Positions 17,160-26,987 of a stretch of 64,000 bases of DNA are shown piece by piece. Origin of the DNA: Roseiflexus castenholzii DSM 13941 (lineage in GTDB: Bacteria; Chloroflexota; Chloroflexia; Chloroflexales; Roseiflexaceae); the NCBI RefSeq assembly GCF_000017805.1, contig NC_009767.1, forward strand, positions 248,001-312,000, written 5' to 3'. The notes below the pieces were generated by a model. That model did not search any database. It was not told where the DNA came from and saw only the letters and a program-made list of their open reading frames with translations. Made by a program: the position numbers and the translations under genes. Numbering within the stretch: the first letter of the stretch is position 1; every line of letters begins with the position of its first letter.

Positions 17160-20100
17160 ATGGCAGTGCAACTCGCTGGCTGGGCGCATCGTTACCTGGA
17201 GGCGCTTTGCGGTCAATCGAACTTCAGCGCCGCGCGGACTGTCGCACCCCTCTGGTTGGCGACCGATGCCGCTCATACGCCCGAAGTGGGAGTCCCTGTC
17301 TCCGCGCCACTGACGATTCAAATGGCAGCGGAAATCTTCCCGCGCCTGGCGCTGATCGGTCCGGCAGGCGCCGGTAAAACAACAAGCCTGCGGGCGCTGG
17401 CTATCGGGCTGGCAGAAGCGTTCCTTTCGGGCAATAGTCGCACGGCATGGAGCGGCGCACATGCCCCTCTTCCACTCTACATCGAGCTGGCGCGTTTCCG
17501 GGGAAGCATCGAAGCAACACTGGCGGACACATTCGGCATTGGAGCGCCGCCGCCGCTCGACGAACTGGCGCGCGATCGTCCGCTGCTCTTCCTGCTCGAT
17601 GGGCTGGACGAACTTCCGCCAGCCACACAGCTCACCGGTCTGGCGGCACTGAGCCACACCCTGGCAGCGACCGGCGCTCAGACGCGCTGGATCAGTACGT
17701 GTCGCAGCGAGTATCTGGGGCTGTTCCGCCCCTGGCTGAACGGCGCTGAGGTGCGTGTGCTGCAACCGCTCCGTCCGCGCGATGTCGTTGCGCAACTGCA
17801 ACGTCAGGTCGGCGATGGGGCGGCTGCCTGGATTCAGCGCAACGACGATATTCTGCAACTGGCGACTCGACCGCGCTGGCTCACGGCGCTGATCGAAGCG
17901 CGTGAGGCGCTGAATGCGCCCATTCAGAGCCGCGGACGGCTTCTGGCAACCTGGATGCCCGCGCTTGTGACAACAGCGCTGGCAGCGCATCCGCGCTCGA
18001 TCCCGGCATCACAGGCTGTACATGCACTCACGACCATTGCTCACCTTCTCGAACACCAGGGGCAGACCGAACTCACGCTCGACAGTGCAATCACGGCCAT
18101 CGAAGTAAGCGCCTATGTGTCCGATACTCAGGTTACAGCGCGTGCGCTGCGTCAATCACCATTGGTGCACGAACGAACGCTGCGCGCCGCAACCGGCGAA
18201 GCCGCGATTCTGGCATTGATCGATGCCGGTATTCTGAACTTCGATGCCGAACGACGACTGATCGGCTTCCATCATCCCCTGTTGCGTTCTTTTGCCCAGG
18301 CGCTGCTGCTGGCGCGCACACGCCCCGATCAGTGGTCCGCTTCCATTCTGAGCCGCACTTGGACGGATGCCGTGATCTTCGCCTACAGCCTGTCCGAGGA
18401 TCGTGAGGCGGTGGTGCGGCGCCTGCTGGCTTCTGGCGCCGTTGGGTTGACGGCGCGCTGCCTGATCGACGCAGAAGCGCCCGCGCACTACGACGAACTG
18501 CTCGAGCGCAGCGGCTCCCTGACGCCACCGTTGCGAGTGATGATCGCCGACGCGTTTGCTGCCGAGGGTCTGGATCGCGCAGCGTTGGAGCAACTGGAGC
18601 GCGCCGGCAACGAAGGGTACGACGAAGCCGGGCTGTTCGGTCGCCTGGGCGATCTCTACTGCCGATCCGGTCAGTGGCGGCTGGCGCGCGTCGCTTATGA
18701 GCAGGCGCTGGCGCGCGAAGCCGACGATCTGCGCTACCGGCAGCAACTCGGGGTCGTATGCAGCCGGATGGGTGAGCTGGAACAGGCGGCGGCAGCGCTG
18801 GAAACGGTGCTCGATGCGCAGCAAAAGCGTTCGGCAGCCGCTGCGCACGAATTAGGACACGTCTATCTCCAACAGGGTCGCTTCGCGCGGGCGCTGGAGG
18901 CATATCGCCACGCGGCACAGCAACAACCTGGCGAACCGGCATATCGGCGTAGTGTGGCGGTCGCGCTGCGCCGTCTGGGGCGTCTCGAGGAAGCGGAAGC
19001 GGAACTGCGCGACCTGATCGCCGCATCTGGCAGTGATGCGGCGACGTATGCAGAACTCGGCGAGGTCTATGCCGACGCCGGGCATAACGCGAAAGCGGTC
19101 GAGAGTTATGCGCGCGCCGTTGCCCTGCGCCCCGATGACCCGATGCTCTATGCGCGTCTGGGGCAGGTGCGTCGCAGCATTGGCGACTGGTCCGGCGCGC
19201 GCGCTGCATTGCAACGCGCAGTGGAACTCGATTCCTCGAACGCTGCGTTGCAGGATGAATTGGGACAGGCGCTCGAAGCATGCGGTGAAATGGAGAGCGC
19301 GCTGGCAGCATACCGCGCGGCGGTCTCGCTCGATCCGCAATGTGCCACATATCATCGTCGTTTGGGAGCGCTCCTGCGCAATTGCGGCGACAATGACGGC
19401 GCTGCGGCGGCGCTGCGCACGGCGCTCGAATTGCGCCCGGACAGCGCCGCGACCTATGGCGAACTGGCAGAACTTTTGTGGCGTACCGGTGACACCGATC
19501 AGGCGCTCGACGCCTATCGACGTGCGCACGCTCTCGCGCCGGAATCCCCCGATCACACGCGCGCGTTGGGTCTGGCATACCGCCGCCTTGGACGATCACG
19601 CGACGCCGAACGCCTCCTGCGCCAGGCGCTGACGTTGGCGCCTGAACGCGCCGATCTCCACTACGACTATGGCATCGCTGCTGAAGCCCTCGAACAGTGG
19701 GACACGGCGCTTGCAGCATATGAACAGGCAGCGATGCTCGATCCGCAATGCGCCGACTATGCGCGCGCCGCCGGTGCGCTTCTCCTGCGGCGCGGCGATC
19801 TGGCGCGGGCACGTTCATTGCTGGCGGTCGCCCTGCGGCGCGCGCGCCGTGATCCCGAAACGTTGTTTCAGGTGGGAATGCTCCATGCGGCTGCCGGCGC
19901 CTGGCATCTGGCGGCGCGTTCTTTCCAACGCGCGGCGCGCTTGAGTGGCAGCGCACAGCACGAAAGCGCACTTGGCAGGGCGTACCTGCACCTGAGTATG
20001 GCAGACGAAGCATGCGCCGCTTTTGAGCGCGCACTCCTTCTGCACCCCGACGACATCGAAACACTCGACGCCTACCAGACGGCGCTAGAGTCATGCGGTC

Positions 20101-23100
20101 GTCTCGAAGCGGCTTACTCCGTTGGGCGGCGTGTTGCGCGTCTGGCGCCAGGGAATGCGGCGATCCAGCAGCGCGTCGGCAGTCTGGCGTTGCGCCTGGG
20201 GCGCGTGAACGAGGCGCTCGAACTGCTCGACCGTGCAGTGGCGCTCGACTCGCGCCTGGTCGCGGCACATCTGGATCGAAGCCGGGCGCTCCTCGCGGCA
20301 GGACGGGCAGAGGCAGCACTGGCAGCCGCACAACAGGCGCATACCCTTGCTCCTGATCAGGCGCTTCCCCTGGCGCTGGCAGCCGAGGCGCTCATCACCC
20401 TTCGGCGTGATGACGAAGCGCGCCCATTGCTGGAACGAGCGCTGGCGCTCGATGCCACGCTGCTGTCTTCCTGTGTTGCGCTGCGCGACCTGCTGGCGCG
20501 TGCTGACGACTATGCTGCGGCTGTGAGCCTGGCACAGCGCGCTGTAGCGCTTGCACCCGCCGATATCTCCCATCACGTGCGGTTGGGCGAGTTGCTCCTG
20601 GAAACAGGCGACCTGACACAGGCGGAACAGGCGCTGCAATACGCACTTCAATATATCGCCAGCGTCGACGAAGAGCAGCGTAACCGGATGAGCGCTCGCA
20701 TTTATGCACTAATCAGCCGCATTCGCGCCCGCATCGCCGATTGGGAACAGGCGGTTGCGTATGCGCGTGCAAGCGTCGATTGCGCTCCGGGCAACAGCGA
20801 GTATCGTGCATTGCTCGCCGATGCTCTGGAAGGCGCCGGCAACCTCGCAGCGGCAGTCGCAGAACTGGAAAGCGCCGCTGCTGCCGAACCCGACCGCATC
20901 GACTGGCAGCAGCGTCTAGGGCATTTCCTGTATCGCATCGGCAACTACTCAGGGGCGCTGAATGCACTGCGCCGCGCAGCTGCGGGGTCCGGCGCCGCCG
21001 AGGACTACTATGCGCTCGGCAGGTGTCTGTGTGCGCTCAGCGATCTTCCGGCTGCCGCCGAAGCGCTCGAACAGGCGTTGCGCCTGCGCCCCGACGCCGC
21101 ATCCTGGCGCGTCGAACTGGCGCTGGTGCATCTGGAACGCGGCTGGCATGGCGAAGCCCTGGCGGAACTTAACCAGGCGGTTGCAACCGCCCCTGATCGG
21201 ACAGAGGTGCGACGCGCCCGCGCTCGTGCGCTGATGGCAATTGGCCAACTCGACCACGCGCGCGCCGATCTTGTCGAGGCGTTGCGGCGTGAACCACGCG
21301 ACGCCGAAAGTTATGCGTTACTCGCCGAAATCCTGCTCGATCTCGGTCATACCCTCCAGGCGCTCGATAGCGCCCGACGCGCTGCAACGCTGCAACCCGA
21401 CAATCCGCAGTATCGGCGCATGCTGGCGCGCGCGCTGCGCGCCAGCGGTCGACGCGCAGAAGCCATCGAACACCTCAGCGGCGTTGTGAATGATACCAGC
21501 CCGCCGCAGTGGTGGGAAGAACTTGCCGATGATCACCTGGCGCTGGGTCATCTTCCTGCTGCGCGCATCGCACTCGAACACGCCGTTGCCGCTGCACCCG
21601 ATCAGGCGACGACGCGCTTTCGCCTTGGCGACGTGCTGCTGCGGCTTGGCGAACCCGCCGCTGCGACAGAACAATTACGCATCGCCATTACCCGCCGGCC
21701 CGATTACGCTGCTGCACATGCTCGTCTTGCAGAAGCGTTGATTGCGAGTGCGATCGACAGCCCCGATCATCTTGCTGCTGCGGTCGAAGCAGCGCGCCTC
21801 GCCGTAGCGGTGGAGGGTCAATGCGCCGACCATTGGCGAGTGCTCGGCGCCGTGTTGCGCATGCAGGGGGTTCTGGAAGACGCTGTTCAGGCATTGCGCC
21901 GCGCCTGCGAACTCGATCCCGAATCGGCGTCTGCCGCATTCCTGCTTGGATTGACATTGCTTGAACAGAACAATCCGGCAGCCGCCATCGCACCACTCGC
22001 AGATGCGGTTGCGTTAGCGCCTGAGATCGCGTCGCACCACGGATGCCTGGGAATCGCCCACCGTCTGGCAGTCGCACCAATTGTCGAGCCTGACGACTTG
22101 CGCACAGCGCCGCCCAATCGGCGCGCAGCGCTGACGATCGCGCGGCGGTCGTTCCAGCAGGCGATCACCCTTGACCCGCGCTGCGCTCGCTGGTGGTACG
22201 AACTTGGACTGACGGAACAGCAGTCTGCCAATCATGCTCCCGCTGTCGAAGCATTCGCGCGCGCTATGGCGCTGGCGGATGATCACGCTGTCAGTATGAC
22301 AACCGGTGTCTACCCTCCGCTGCAGGGCAGCGAACGGATCGCCATCCTGCGCAGCCGCGCACTGTCGCTCTATCTGGTCGGTCGCCTCGACGATGCGCGC
22401 GCCGATCTTGAATCGGTGATTGCTCACAATGCTGCGCTTCCGGCAGACCGGTATCTGCTGGGTCGGGTTCTTCTCGATTGTGGTCATGCCACAGCAGCAC
22501 GCACGGAACTGACTAGTGCCACCGCCAGCGATCCACGGCACGCTCAGGCACACCTGTTTCTCGGACGCGCCTGCCTGGCATTGAATGAACCTCAGACGGC
22601 GATTGACGCCATCGAACAGGCTGCCGAACTGCGCCCCGATCATGCGCCAACCGCTGCCGCCCTCAGCCAGGCATACGCGGCAGCCGGTCGACGCGAACGT
22701 GCAATTGCCGCCGCACAACGCGCCGTCCGGCTCGACTCCTCGGCAGGCGAGCATCATCACCTGCTTGCCACACTCTATGCCGCCAGCGGACGCCTCCAGG
22801 AAGCGCGCGCTGCTCTGATCAATGCCCTGACCCTGCAACCCGACGTTGCCGCATGGCATGCGCAAATGGGAGACATCTGCCAGCGCATGGGGATGATCGA
22901 CGCGGCGCGTAGCGCCTATGCGCGCGCCGTGCAACTGGCGCCCGACCATGCCGATTACCGGTATGCGCAGGCGCGCCTGTTGCGCCAGCAGGGACGCATC
23001 GACGAGGCGCGCCAGGTGTTTGAAAAAGCGTTGGAGCACGAACCGCAGCAGGGCGCCTGGCACTACGAACTGGCCGAACTCCTCCGCCAACAGCGCGACC

Positions 23101-23948
23101 CGGCAGCCATCGAACATTATGCCGCCGCCGTCCAACTCGCGCCCGACGAGCCGCGCCATTGGCTGGGGCTGGTCGAAGGACTGCTGGAGCGTCAGGAGCG
23201 CGACGCGGCGCAGGAAACCGTCGAGCGAGCGCTCCTGCGGTTTGGCGACCATGCTGCGCTGCACGCGGTTGCCGGTGCGCTTCAGGAGGAGCAGGGCGAA
23301 ATCGAGCGGGCAGCGTGGCACTACGAGCAGGCGCTCACGCGCGACCCGCAGAACGCTACCTATTGCTGGCGGTTGGGACGCGCTCAATTCGAACTGGGCA
23401 ACCCGGACGCCGCCCGTGAGTTGCTCGAACGGGCATTGGCGCTCGATCCCGGCTCGGCAGACGCGCATGCAACCATCGCGCGCCTCTTCGCATCCGAAAA
23501 CGATAGCCGCGCTGCTCTTGTTCACAGCCAGCGCGCCGTAGAACTGCGCCCTGACGATCCCGCGCTTCAGATTCAACTGGCAGAGGTTCTTGCGCAGATG
23601 CGACGCTTTGATGAGGCGCGCCAGGCGCTCGAGCGCGCAGTGCAACGCGCGCCGTCCGATCCCGAACTACTGGCGCGCTACGGTGAGATGGCGCTGACGG
23701 TCGGGTTGTATCACGAAGCACTTGGCGCATTCGAGCGCGCCATTGCGCAGCGCCCCGACGAACCACGGTACCACTTCTTCGCCGGGCGCGCGCATCGCCG
23801 ACTGAAACAGTACAGCCGAGCCATTGAGCGGTTCCGCCGCGCCGTCAAACTCCGTCCCGGCTACAGCGAGGCGGTGATTGAACTCAGCACCCTCGGACCG
23901 CTGGCGTTTGTGGCGCAACATTTGCGTGGCGAGAGTGATGCTGCATAG
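17160..23948 (+). CDS. giant NACHT-like STAND ATPase with about fifty TPR repeats
   Basis: A 2262-aa protein. Walker A GPAGAGKT is at 67-74, Walker B LLFLLDGLDE at 142-151 has the NACHT-style D-x-x-D/E arrangement, and an arginine-bearing sensor segment WISTCRSEY lies near 177-185. Residues 190-450 form the helical/winged-helix part of a STAND module. From about 460 to 2240 the chain is almost entirely 34-residue tetratricopeptide repeats (pattern L-G--y---g---A---y--Al-l-P), roughly fifty by eye. STAND proteins are ligand-triggered oligomerising switches; the TPR superhelix would be the sensor and the NTPase the switch. No effector domain is fused. The protease-like gene at 24115 is the likely output. 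RBS AAAGGAAAGAACGT supports the start. Confidence 0.88.
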   Translation: MAVQLAGWAHRYLEALCGQSNFSAARTVAPLWLATDAAHTPEVGVPVSAPLTIQMAAEIFPRLALIGPAGAGKTTSLRALAIGLAEAFLSGNSRTAWSGAHAPLPLYIELARFRGSIEATLADTFGIGAPPPLDELARDRPLLFLLDGLDELPPATQLTGLAALSHTLAATGAQTRWISTCRSEYLGLFRPWLNGAEVRVLQPLRPRDVVAQLQRQVGDGAAAWIQRNDDILQLATRPRWLTALIEAREALNAPIQSRGRLLATWMPALVTTALAAHPRSIPASQAVHALTTIAHLLEHQGQTELTLDSAITAIEVSAYVSDTQVTARALRQSPLVHERTLRAATGEAAILALIDAGILNFDAERRLIGFHHPLLRSFAQALLLARTRPDQWSASILSRTWTDAVIFAYSLSEDREAVVRRLLASGAVGLTARCLIDAEAPAHYDELLERSGSLTPPLRVMIADAFAAEGLDRAALEQLERAGNEGYDEAGLFGRLGDLYCRSGQWRLARVAYEQALAREADDLRYRQQLGVVCSRMGELEQAAAALETVLDAQQKRSAAAAHELGHVYLQQGRFARALEAYRHAAQQQPGEPAYRRSVAVALRRLGRLEEAEAELRDLIAASGSDAATYAELGEVYADAGHNAKAVESYARAVALRPDDPMLYARLGQVRRSIGDWSGARAALQRAVELDSSNAALQDELGQALEACGEMESALAAYRAAVSLDPQCATYHRRLGALLRNCGDNDGAAAALRTALELRPDSAATYGELAELLWRTGDTDQALDAYRRAHALAPESPDHTRALGLAYRRLGRSRDAERLLRQALTLAPERADLHYDYGIAAEALEQWDTALAAYEQAAMLDPQCADYARAAGALLLRRGDLARARSLLAVALRRARRDPETLFQVGMLHAAAGAWHLAARSFQRAARLSGSAQHESALGRAYLHLSMADEACAAFERALLLHPDDIETLDAYQTALESCGRLEAAYSVGRRVARLAPGNAAIQQRVGSLALRLGRVNEALELLDRAVALDSRLVAAHLDRSRALLAAGRAEAALAAAQQAHTLAPDQALPLALAAEALITLRRDDEARPLLERALALDATLLSSCVALRDLLARADDYAAAVSLAQRAVALAPADISHHVRLGELLLETGDLTQAEQALQYALQYIASVDEEQRNRMSARIYALISRIRARIADWEQAVAYARASVDCAPGNSEYRALLADALEGAGNLAAAVAELESAAAAEPDRIDWQQRLGHFLYRIGNYSGALNALRRAAAGSGAAEDYYALGRCLCALSDLPAAAEALEQALRLRPDAASWRVELALVHLERGWHGEALAELNQAVATAPDRTEVRRARARALMAIGQLDHARADLVEALRREPRDAESYALLAEILLDLGHTLQALDSARRAATLQPDNPQYRRMLARALRASGRRAEAIEHLSGVVNDTSPPQWWEELADDHLALGHLPAARIALEHAVAAAPDQATTRFRLGDVLLRLGEPAAATEQLRIAITRRPDYAAAHARLAEALIASAIDSPDHLAAAVEAARLAVAVEGQCADHWRVLGAVLRMQGVLEDAVQALRRACELDPESASAAFLLGLTLLEQNNPAAAIAPLADAVALAPEIASHHGCLGIAHRLAVAPIVEPDDLRTAPPNRRAALTIARRSFQQAITLDPRCARWWYELGLTEQQSANHAPAVEAFARAMALADDHAVSMTTGVYPPLQGSERIAILRSRALSLYLVGRLDDARADLESVIAHNAALPADRYLLGRVLLDCGHATAARTELTSATASDPRHAQAHLFLGRACLALNEPQTAIDAIEQAAELRPDHAPTAAALSQAYAAAGRRERAIAAAQRAVRLDSSAGEHHHLLATLYAASGRLQEARAALINALTLQPDVAAWHAQMGDICQRMGMIDAARSAYARAVQLAPDHADYRYAQARLLRQQGRIDEARQVFEKALEHEPQQGAWHYELAELLRQQRDPAAIEHYAAAVQLAPDEPRHWLGLVEGLLERQERDAAQETVERALLRFGDHAALHAVAGALQEEQGEIERAAWHYEQALTRDPQNATYCWRLGRAQFELGNPDAARELLERALALDPGSADAHATIARLFASENDSRAALVHSQRAVELRPDDPALQIQLAEVLAQMRRFDEARQALERAVQRAPSDPELLARYGEMALTVGLYHEALGAFERAIAQRPDEPRYHFFAGRAHRRLKQYSRAIERFRRAVKLRPGYSEAVIELSTLGPLAFVAQHLRGESDAA

Positions 23949-24000
23949 CGCCCATCTGGGTCATTTCTCAGTTGGACACATGGAGGAAAGGAGGCAGATC

Positions 24001-24087
24001 ATGCTTCTCAAACCATACGAGGTTCCTTTTCCCAACCCCCATCCCCCTGACCCGGAACCCGATCCGCCGCCGGACTGGAACGCATGA
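24001..24087 (+). CDS. 28-aa proline-rich peptide
   Basis: A short frame lies between the NACHT-TPR gene and the protease-like gene. It has the strongest Shine-Dalgarno sequence in the cluster (AAAGGAGG, 6 nt before the ATG), and gaps of only 52 and 27 bp to its neighbours. The product starts MLLKPYEVPFPNP and ends in an acidic polyproline tail with PDPEPDPPPDW. It has no signal peptide or membrane helix. Possible roles are an inhibitor, activator or substrate of the neighbouring protease, or merely a translational coupling leader. Function unknown. Confidence 0.55.
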   Translation: MLLKPYEVPFPNPHPPDPEPDPPPDWNA

Positions 24088-24114
24088 AACGCTCTAGAAA
24101 GGAAACGTTTTGCC

Positions 24115-26709
24115 ATGACGACTGCCAGGTCTTCATTGGAGACCATCGAATTACCGCACCTGGTGCGCGCCATTGAGCTGGCGCTACGCCTGGGCGATTC
24201 CGGCGCTGCCTGGCGCGCGGCGCACGCTCTCCGGCGCGTCTTTCCCGAAGCGATCGCCCCCCAGGTCTGGCTGGGGCAGGCGTTGCTCGACGCAGGAAAC
24301 GCAGCCGTCGCAGTAGATTATTTCCGTCGCGCGCTGCGTCTGAACCCGCTCGATGCCAATGCCTGGGCTGGACTGGCGGGTGCGCTGGCGCGCACCGGAG
24401 AGGCAAAGGCGGCGACAGCGGCGCTGAACCGTGCGGTGCTGCACGATCCGCTCGGCAGTATCGCACTGACGCCGGGAATCGCCCCCGAACCATCTACCGC
24501 CGGTAAAGGCATTGAATACCTGCATCGTGGTCTTGCCGAACTGGCGGTTGCCGAACTGGCGACGGCGCTGGCGCGTTTCCCACGCCGCGACGATCTGCGG
24601 TTCTATTATATTGAAGCACTGCGGCGCAGCGGTGATCTGGCCGGCGCCCGCCATGCCTTGACGCACCTCACATCGCCGGATGCCGGGCGCCTCCCGGCGC
24701 TGCTCGCGCGGGCTGCGCTGCACGAGCACGATACAGCGGCAAAGCGGTATTGCGCCGCTTATGATCCCGACGGGCGCCTGACACGCCGCTTCTTCGCTCC
24801 CGAAGCGCCTCCCTGGATGCTGCCGCCGCCGCCGGTTGTGCGCTGGAGCGAAGAGTTCGATCCCGTGCGGCCGTATCTGGAACATCTCACGGCGTATCAC
24901 GCCCTGCCTGCGACCGCCGGCAGTCACACCTGCGCAACACAGCCGCTGGCAGCGCCAAAACGTCTCCCGGAAACGAGCGACCCGCCGAGTCCGGCAACGG
25001 GAGCGGGGAAGGAACAGGATGCCGCGCTATCCGCGCGTGCTAGCGACGCCAGACAACCGGAGAGCACCGATCCAGAGGTCAAACACTTCCTCGCCATAGC
25101 AGAGCGAGTGCGTCAGCGCCTCATCGACGCCAGCGCAGCGCCCCGTCCGCTCGTGCCGTATGCCGATGGTCGAACGTTCACACAAGTGACGCTCTCATCA
25201 CGGACAGCGTTGCAGCGGCGCTTCGGCGCAGATGGATGTGCAGCCCTGGATCAACGGTTGCAACAGTATGCGATGGCGTTGCAACAGCGCGGTGTGATGG
25301 CGCATATCTGCTACTACGATGACGCAGATACGCTCCGGCTCGACGACGGCATCGCGGCTGCGCCGGTCGCCGTCGAAGCGGGGGCGCTGCGCGACCTGTT
25401 GCGCACTCTTTCCGGCGCACTTTCTGAACGTGGACGTACCCTGGGAGCGGTGCTGATCATCGGCGGCGACGATATCGTCCCGTTCCATCGCCTGCCCAAC
25501 CCGCTGCCCGACGATGACGTCGTCGTGCTCTCCGACAACCCATATGCTACCGATGACCCGGCATACGTGGCGCCACAACGCATGGTTGCACGCCTTCCCG
25601 ACGGCAACGTCGGCGACCCGTCGCTGCTCTTTGCCCAGCTTGACCGGATGACGGCATACCACTACGGCAGTCGCCCGCAATTGAGACGATTGCAACGGTC
25701 ATCCGGTCGCCGCCTGGCGCGCGACGCGCCGCCCCTCGATGTTTTGAGCGCCGGGTATTGCGCCGAAATCTGGAAGGATGCCTCGCGTGCGGTTCTCGAC
25801 GCGCTCACAGCCGATGCGCCGCTCACGTCAAGCCCGCCGCACCTTGCCGAAAACCTCGACCTTCGCACACTGAGCGGCAGGCGATTGCTCTACTTCAATC
25901 TCCACGGCGCAGCCGGGCTTCCCAACCTCTACGGGCAACCCGATGCTGTCTGGCCCGGCGCAGCAACGCGCCTGCCGGTGGCGCTGCGTCCTGATCAGAT
26001 TGACGATACCACGGCGGATGGCGCGCTGATCCTGAGCGAAGCGTGCTACGGCGCAGAACTCGCCGGGCGCACCGTTGACGCATCCATCCCGCTGCGCGCG
26101 CTGGCACACGGCGCGCTCGCATTCGTTGGAGCAACGGTTAACGCTTACGGCAGCCTGACCAACCCTCTGATCGGCGCCGACCTCCTGTTTCACGCCATGA
26201 TGAAGCATCTGGCGCGTGGCGAGCCGATTGGTCGCGCGCTGCACCAGGCGCGAATAGAATTTGCGCAGGAGATGTACCGCCGCCAGGGGTTTCTCGATGA
26301 TGTAGACATCAAGACGCTGATTGAATTCGTGTTGCTCGGCGATCCATGGGGAGCGCTCTATGATGCAAACATCGAACCGAAACCCTGGAACACCGACCGC
26401 ACAATCGTGGCAGTGGAACGGATGCCCAAACCACGCGCGCGCGTGGTGCTCGACGAGGCGGAAGCGCCACGCGATGCGCTTCAGCGCGCTCGCGCCATCC
26501 TGCGACGAGTGCTGCCGCATGGCGCGGCGCTGCCGCTGCGCATCACCGCGCAACTCAACCCGCGCCGCCAGCGTAAGAGCGATCCCGAACGCGACCTGAC
26601 CTTCAGCGCCCGCGACCATGTCCCAACCGTCGATGGACAATCCGTGGCGCACACGGCACACGTCACGATCAGTGGGCAGGCAGTGGTCAAAGTGGCGCTG
26701 ACGCGGTAA
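24115..26709 (+). CDS. TPR protein with caspase-fold (gingipain C25/CHAT-like) cysteine protease domain
   Basis: An 864-aa protein. Residues 15-200 hold TPR-like helices (about five), 265-320 are a low-complexity linker, and about 350-760 resemble clan CD peptidases of the C25 (gingipain) type: IIGGDDIVPFHRLPNP, then DNPYATDD and a conserved MVARLPDG, then the catalytic His in YFNLHGAAG (H597) and the catalytic Cys in LILSEACYGAE (C644). The His-Gly and Cys spacing of 47 residues is right for the family. There is no signal peptide, so unlike gingipains it is presumably cytoplasmic, which favours a CHAT/metacaspase-like regulatory role. A C-terminal 90-residue beta-like domain follows. It is the probable effector of the upstream NACHT-TPR protein. 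Confidence 0.8.
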   Translation: MTTARSSLETIELPHLVRAIELALRLGDSGAAWRAAHALRRVFPEAIAPQVWLGQALLDAGNAAVAVDYFRRALRLNPLDANAWAGLAGALARTGEAKAATAALNRAVLHDPLGSIALTPGIAPEPSTAGKGIEYLHRGLAELAVAELATALARFPRRDDLRFYYIEALRRSGDLAGARHALTHLTSPDAGRLPALLARAALHEHDTAAKRYCAAYDPDGRLTRRFFAPEAPPWMLPPPPVVRWSEEFDPVRPYLEHLTAYHALPATAGSHTCATQPLAAPKRLPETSDPPSPATGAGKEQDAALSARASDARQPESTDPEVKHFLAIAERVRQRLIDASAAPRPLVPYADGRTFTQVTLSSRTALQRRFGADGCAALDQRLQQYAMALQQRGVMAHICYYDDADTLRLDDGIAAAPVAVEAGALRDLLRTLSGALSERGRTLGAVLIIGGDDIVPFHRLPNPLPDDDVVVLSDNPYATDDPAYVAPQRMVARLPDGNVGDPSLLFAQLDRMTAYHYGSRPQLRRLQRSSGRRLARDAPPLDVLSAGYCAEIWKDASRAVLDALTADAPLTSSPPHLAENLDLRTLSGRRLLYFNLHGAAGLPNLYGQPDAVWPGAATRLPVALRPDQIDDTTADGALILSEACYGAELAGRTVDASIPLRALAHGALAFVGATVNAYGSLTNPLIGADLLFHAMMKHLARGEPIGRALHQARIEFAQEMYRRQGFLDDVDIKTLIEFVLLGDPWGALYDANIEPKPWNTDRTIVAVERMPKPRARVVLDEAEAPRDALQRARAILRRVLPHGAALPLRITAQLNPRRQRKSDPERDLTFSARDHVPTVDGQSVAHTAHVTISGQAVVKVALTR

Positions 26710-26945
26710 GCTGCGGGCTCAAGCCCTCGCTCAGGATGTGGAATCTCCAGCGGGGCTTTCATGATCTCAGCCCGGGCTTCAGCCCGCAGCGTCTCTCCAC
26801 CCCAGGCAGGGCGCTCCCGCCTGACGGTGAGCTCAAGCCCTCGCTCAGGATGTGGAATCTCCAGCGGGGCTTTCATGATCTCAGCCCGGGCTTCAGCCCG
26901 CAGCGTCTCTCCACCCCAGGCAGGGCGCTCCCGCCTGACGGTGAA
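26710..26945. repeat. 113-bp tandem duplication of a dispersed repeat
   Basis: A block beginning ctcaagccctcgctcagg occurs at 26718 and again at 26831, nearly identical for over 100 bp. It includes palindromic GGGCTTCAGCCC/GGGCTGAAGCCC-type text and the phrase ccaggcagggcgctcccgcc. A related but diverged copy lies around 375-425. It begins directly after the protease-like gene stop codon and has no coding signal. Confidence 0.8.
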
Positions 26946-26987
26946 AGACACATCCCGATCCCTGATCCATCCACATCCGTGCGCTAT

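Noticed and set aside
18133..20331. 732-aa open frame on the minus strand
   Set aside because: It lies entirely antisense to the TPR array, is extremely Arg/Pro-rich, and mirrors the codon bias of the plus-strand gene.
22014..23645. 543-aa minus-strand frame
   Set aside because: Antisense shadow of the same TPR gene, with no recognisable motif and no ribosome binding site.
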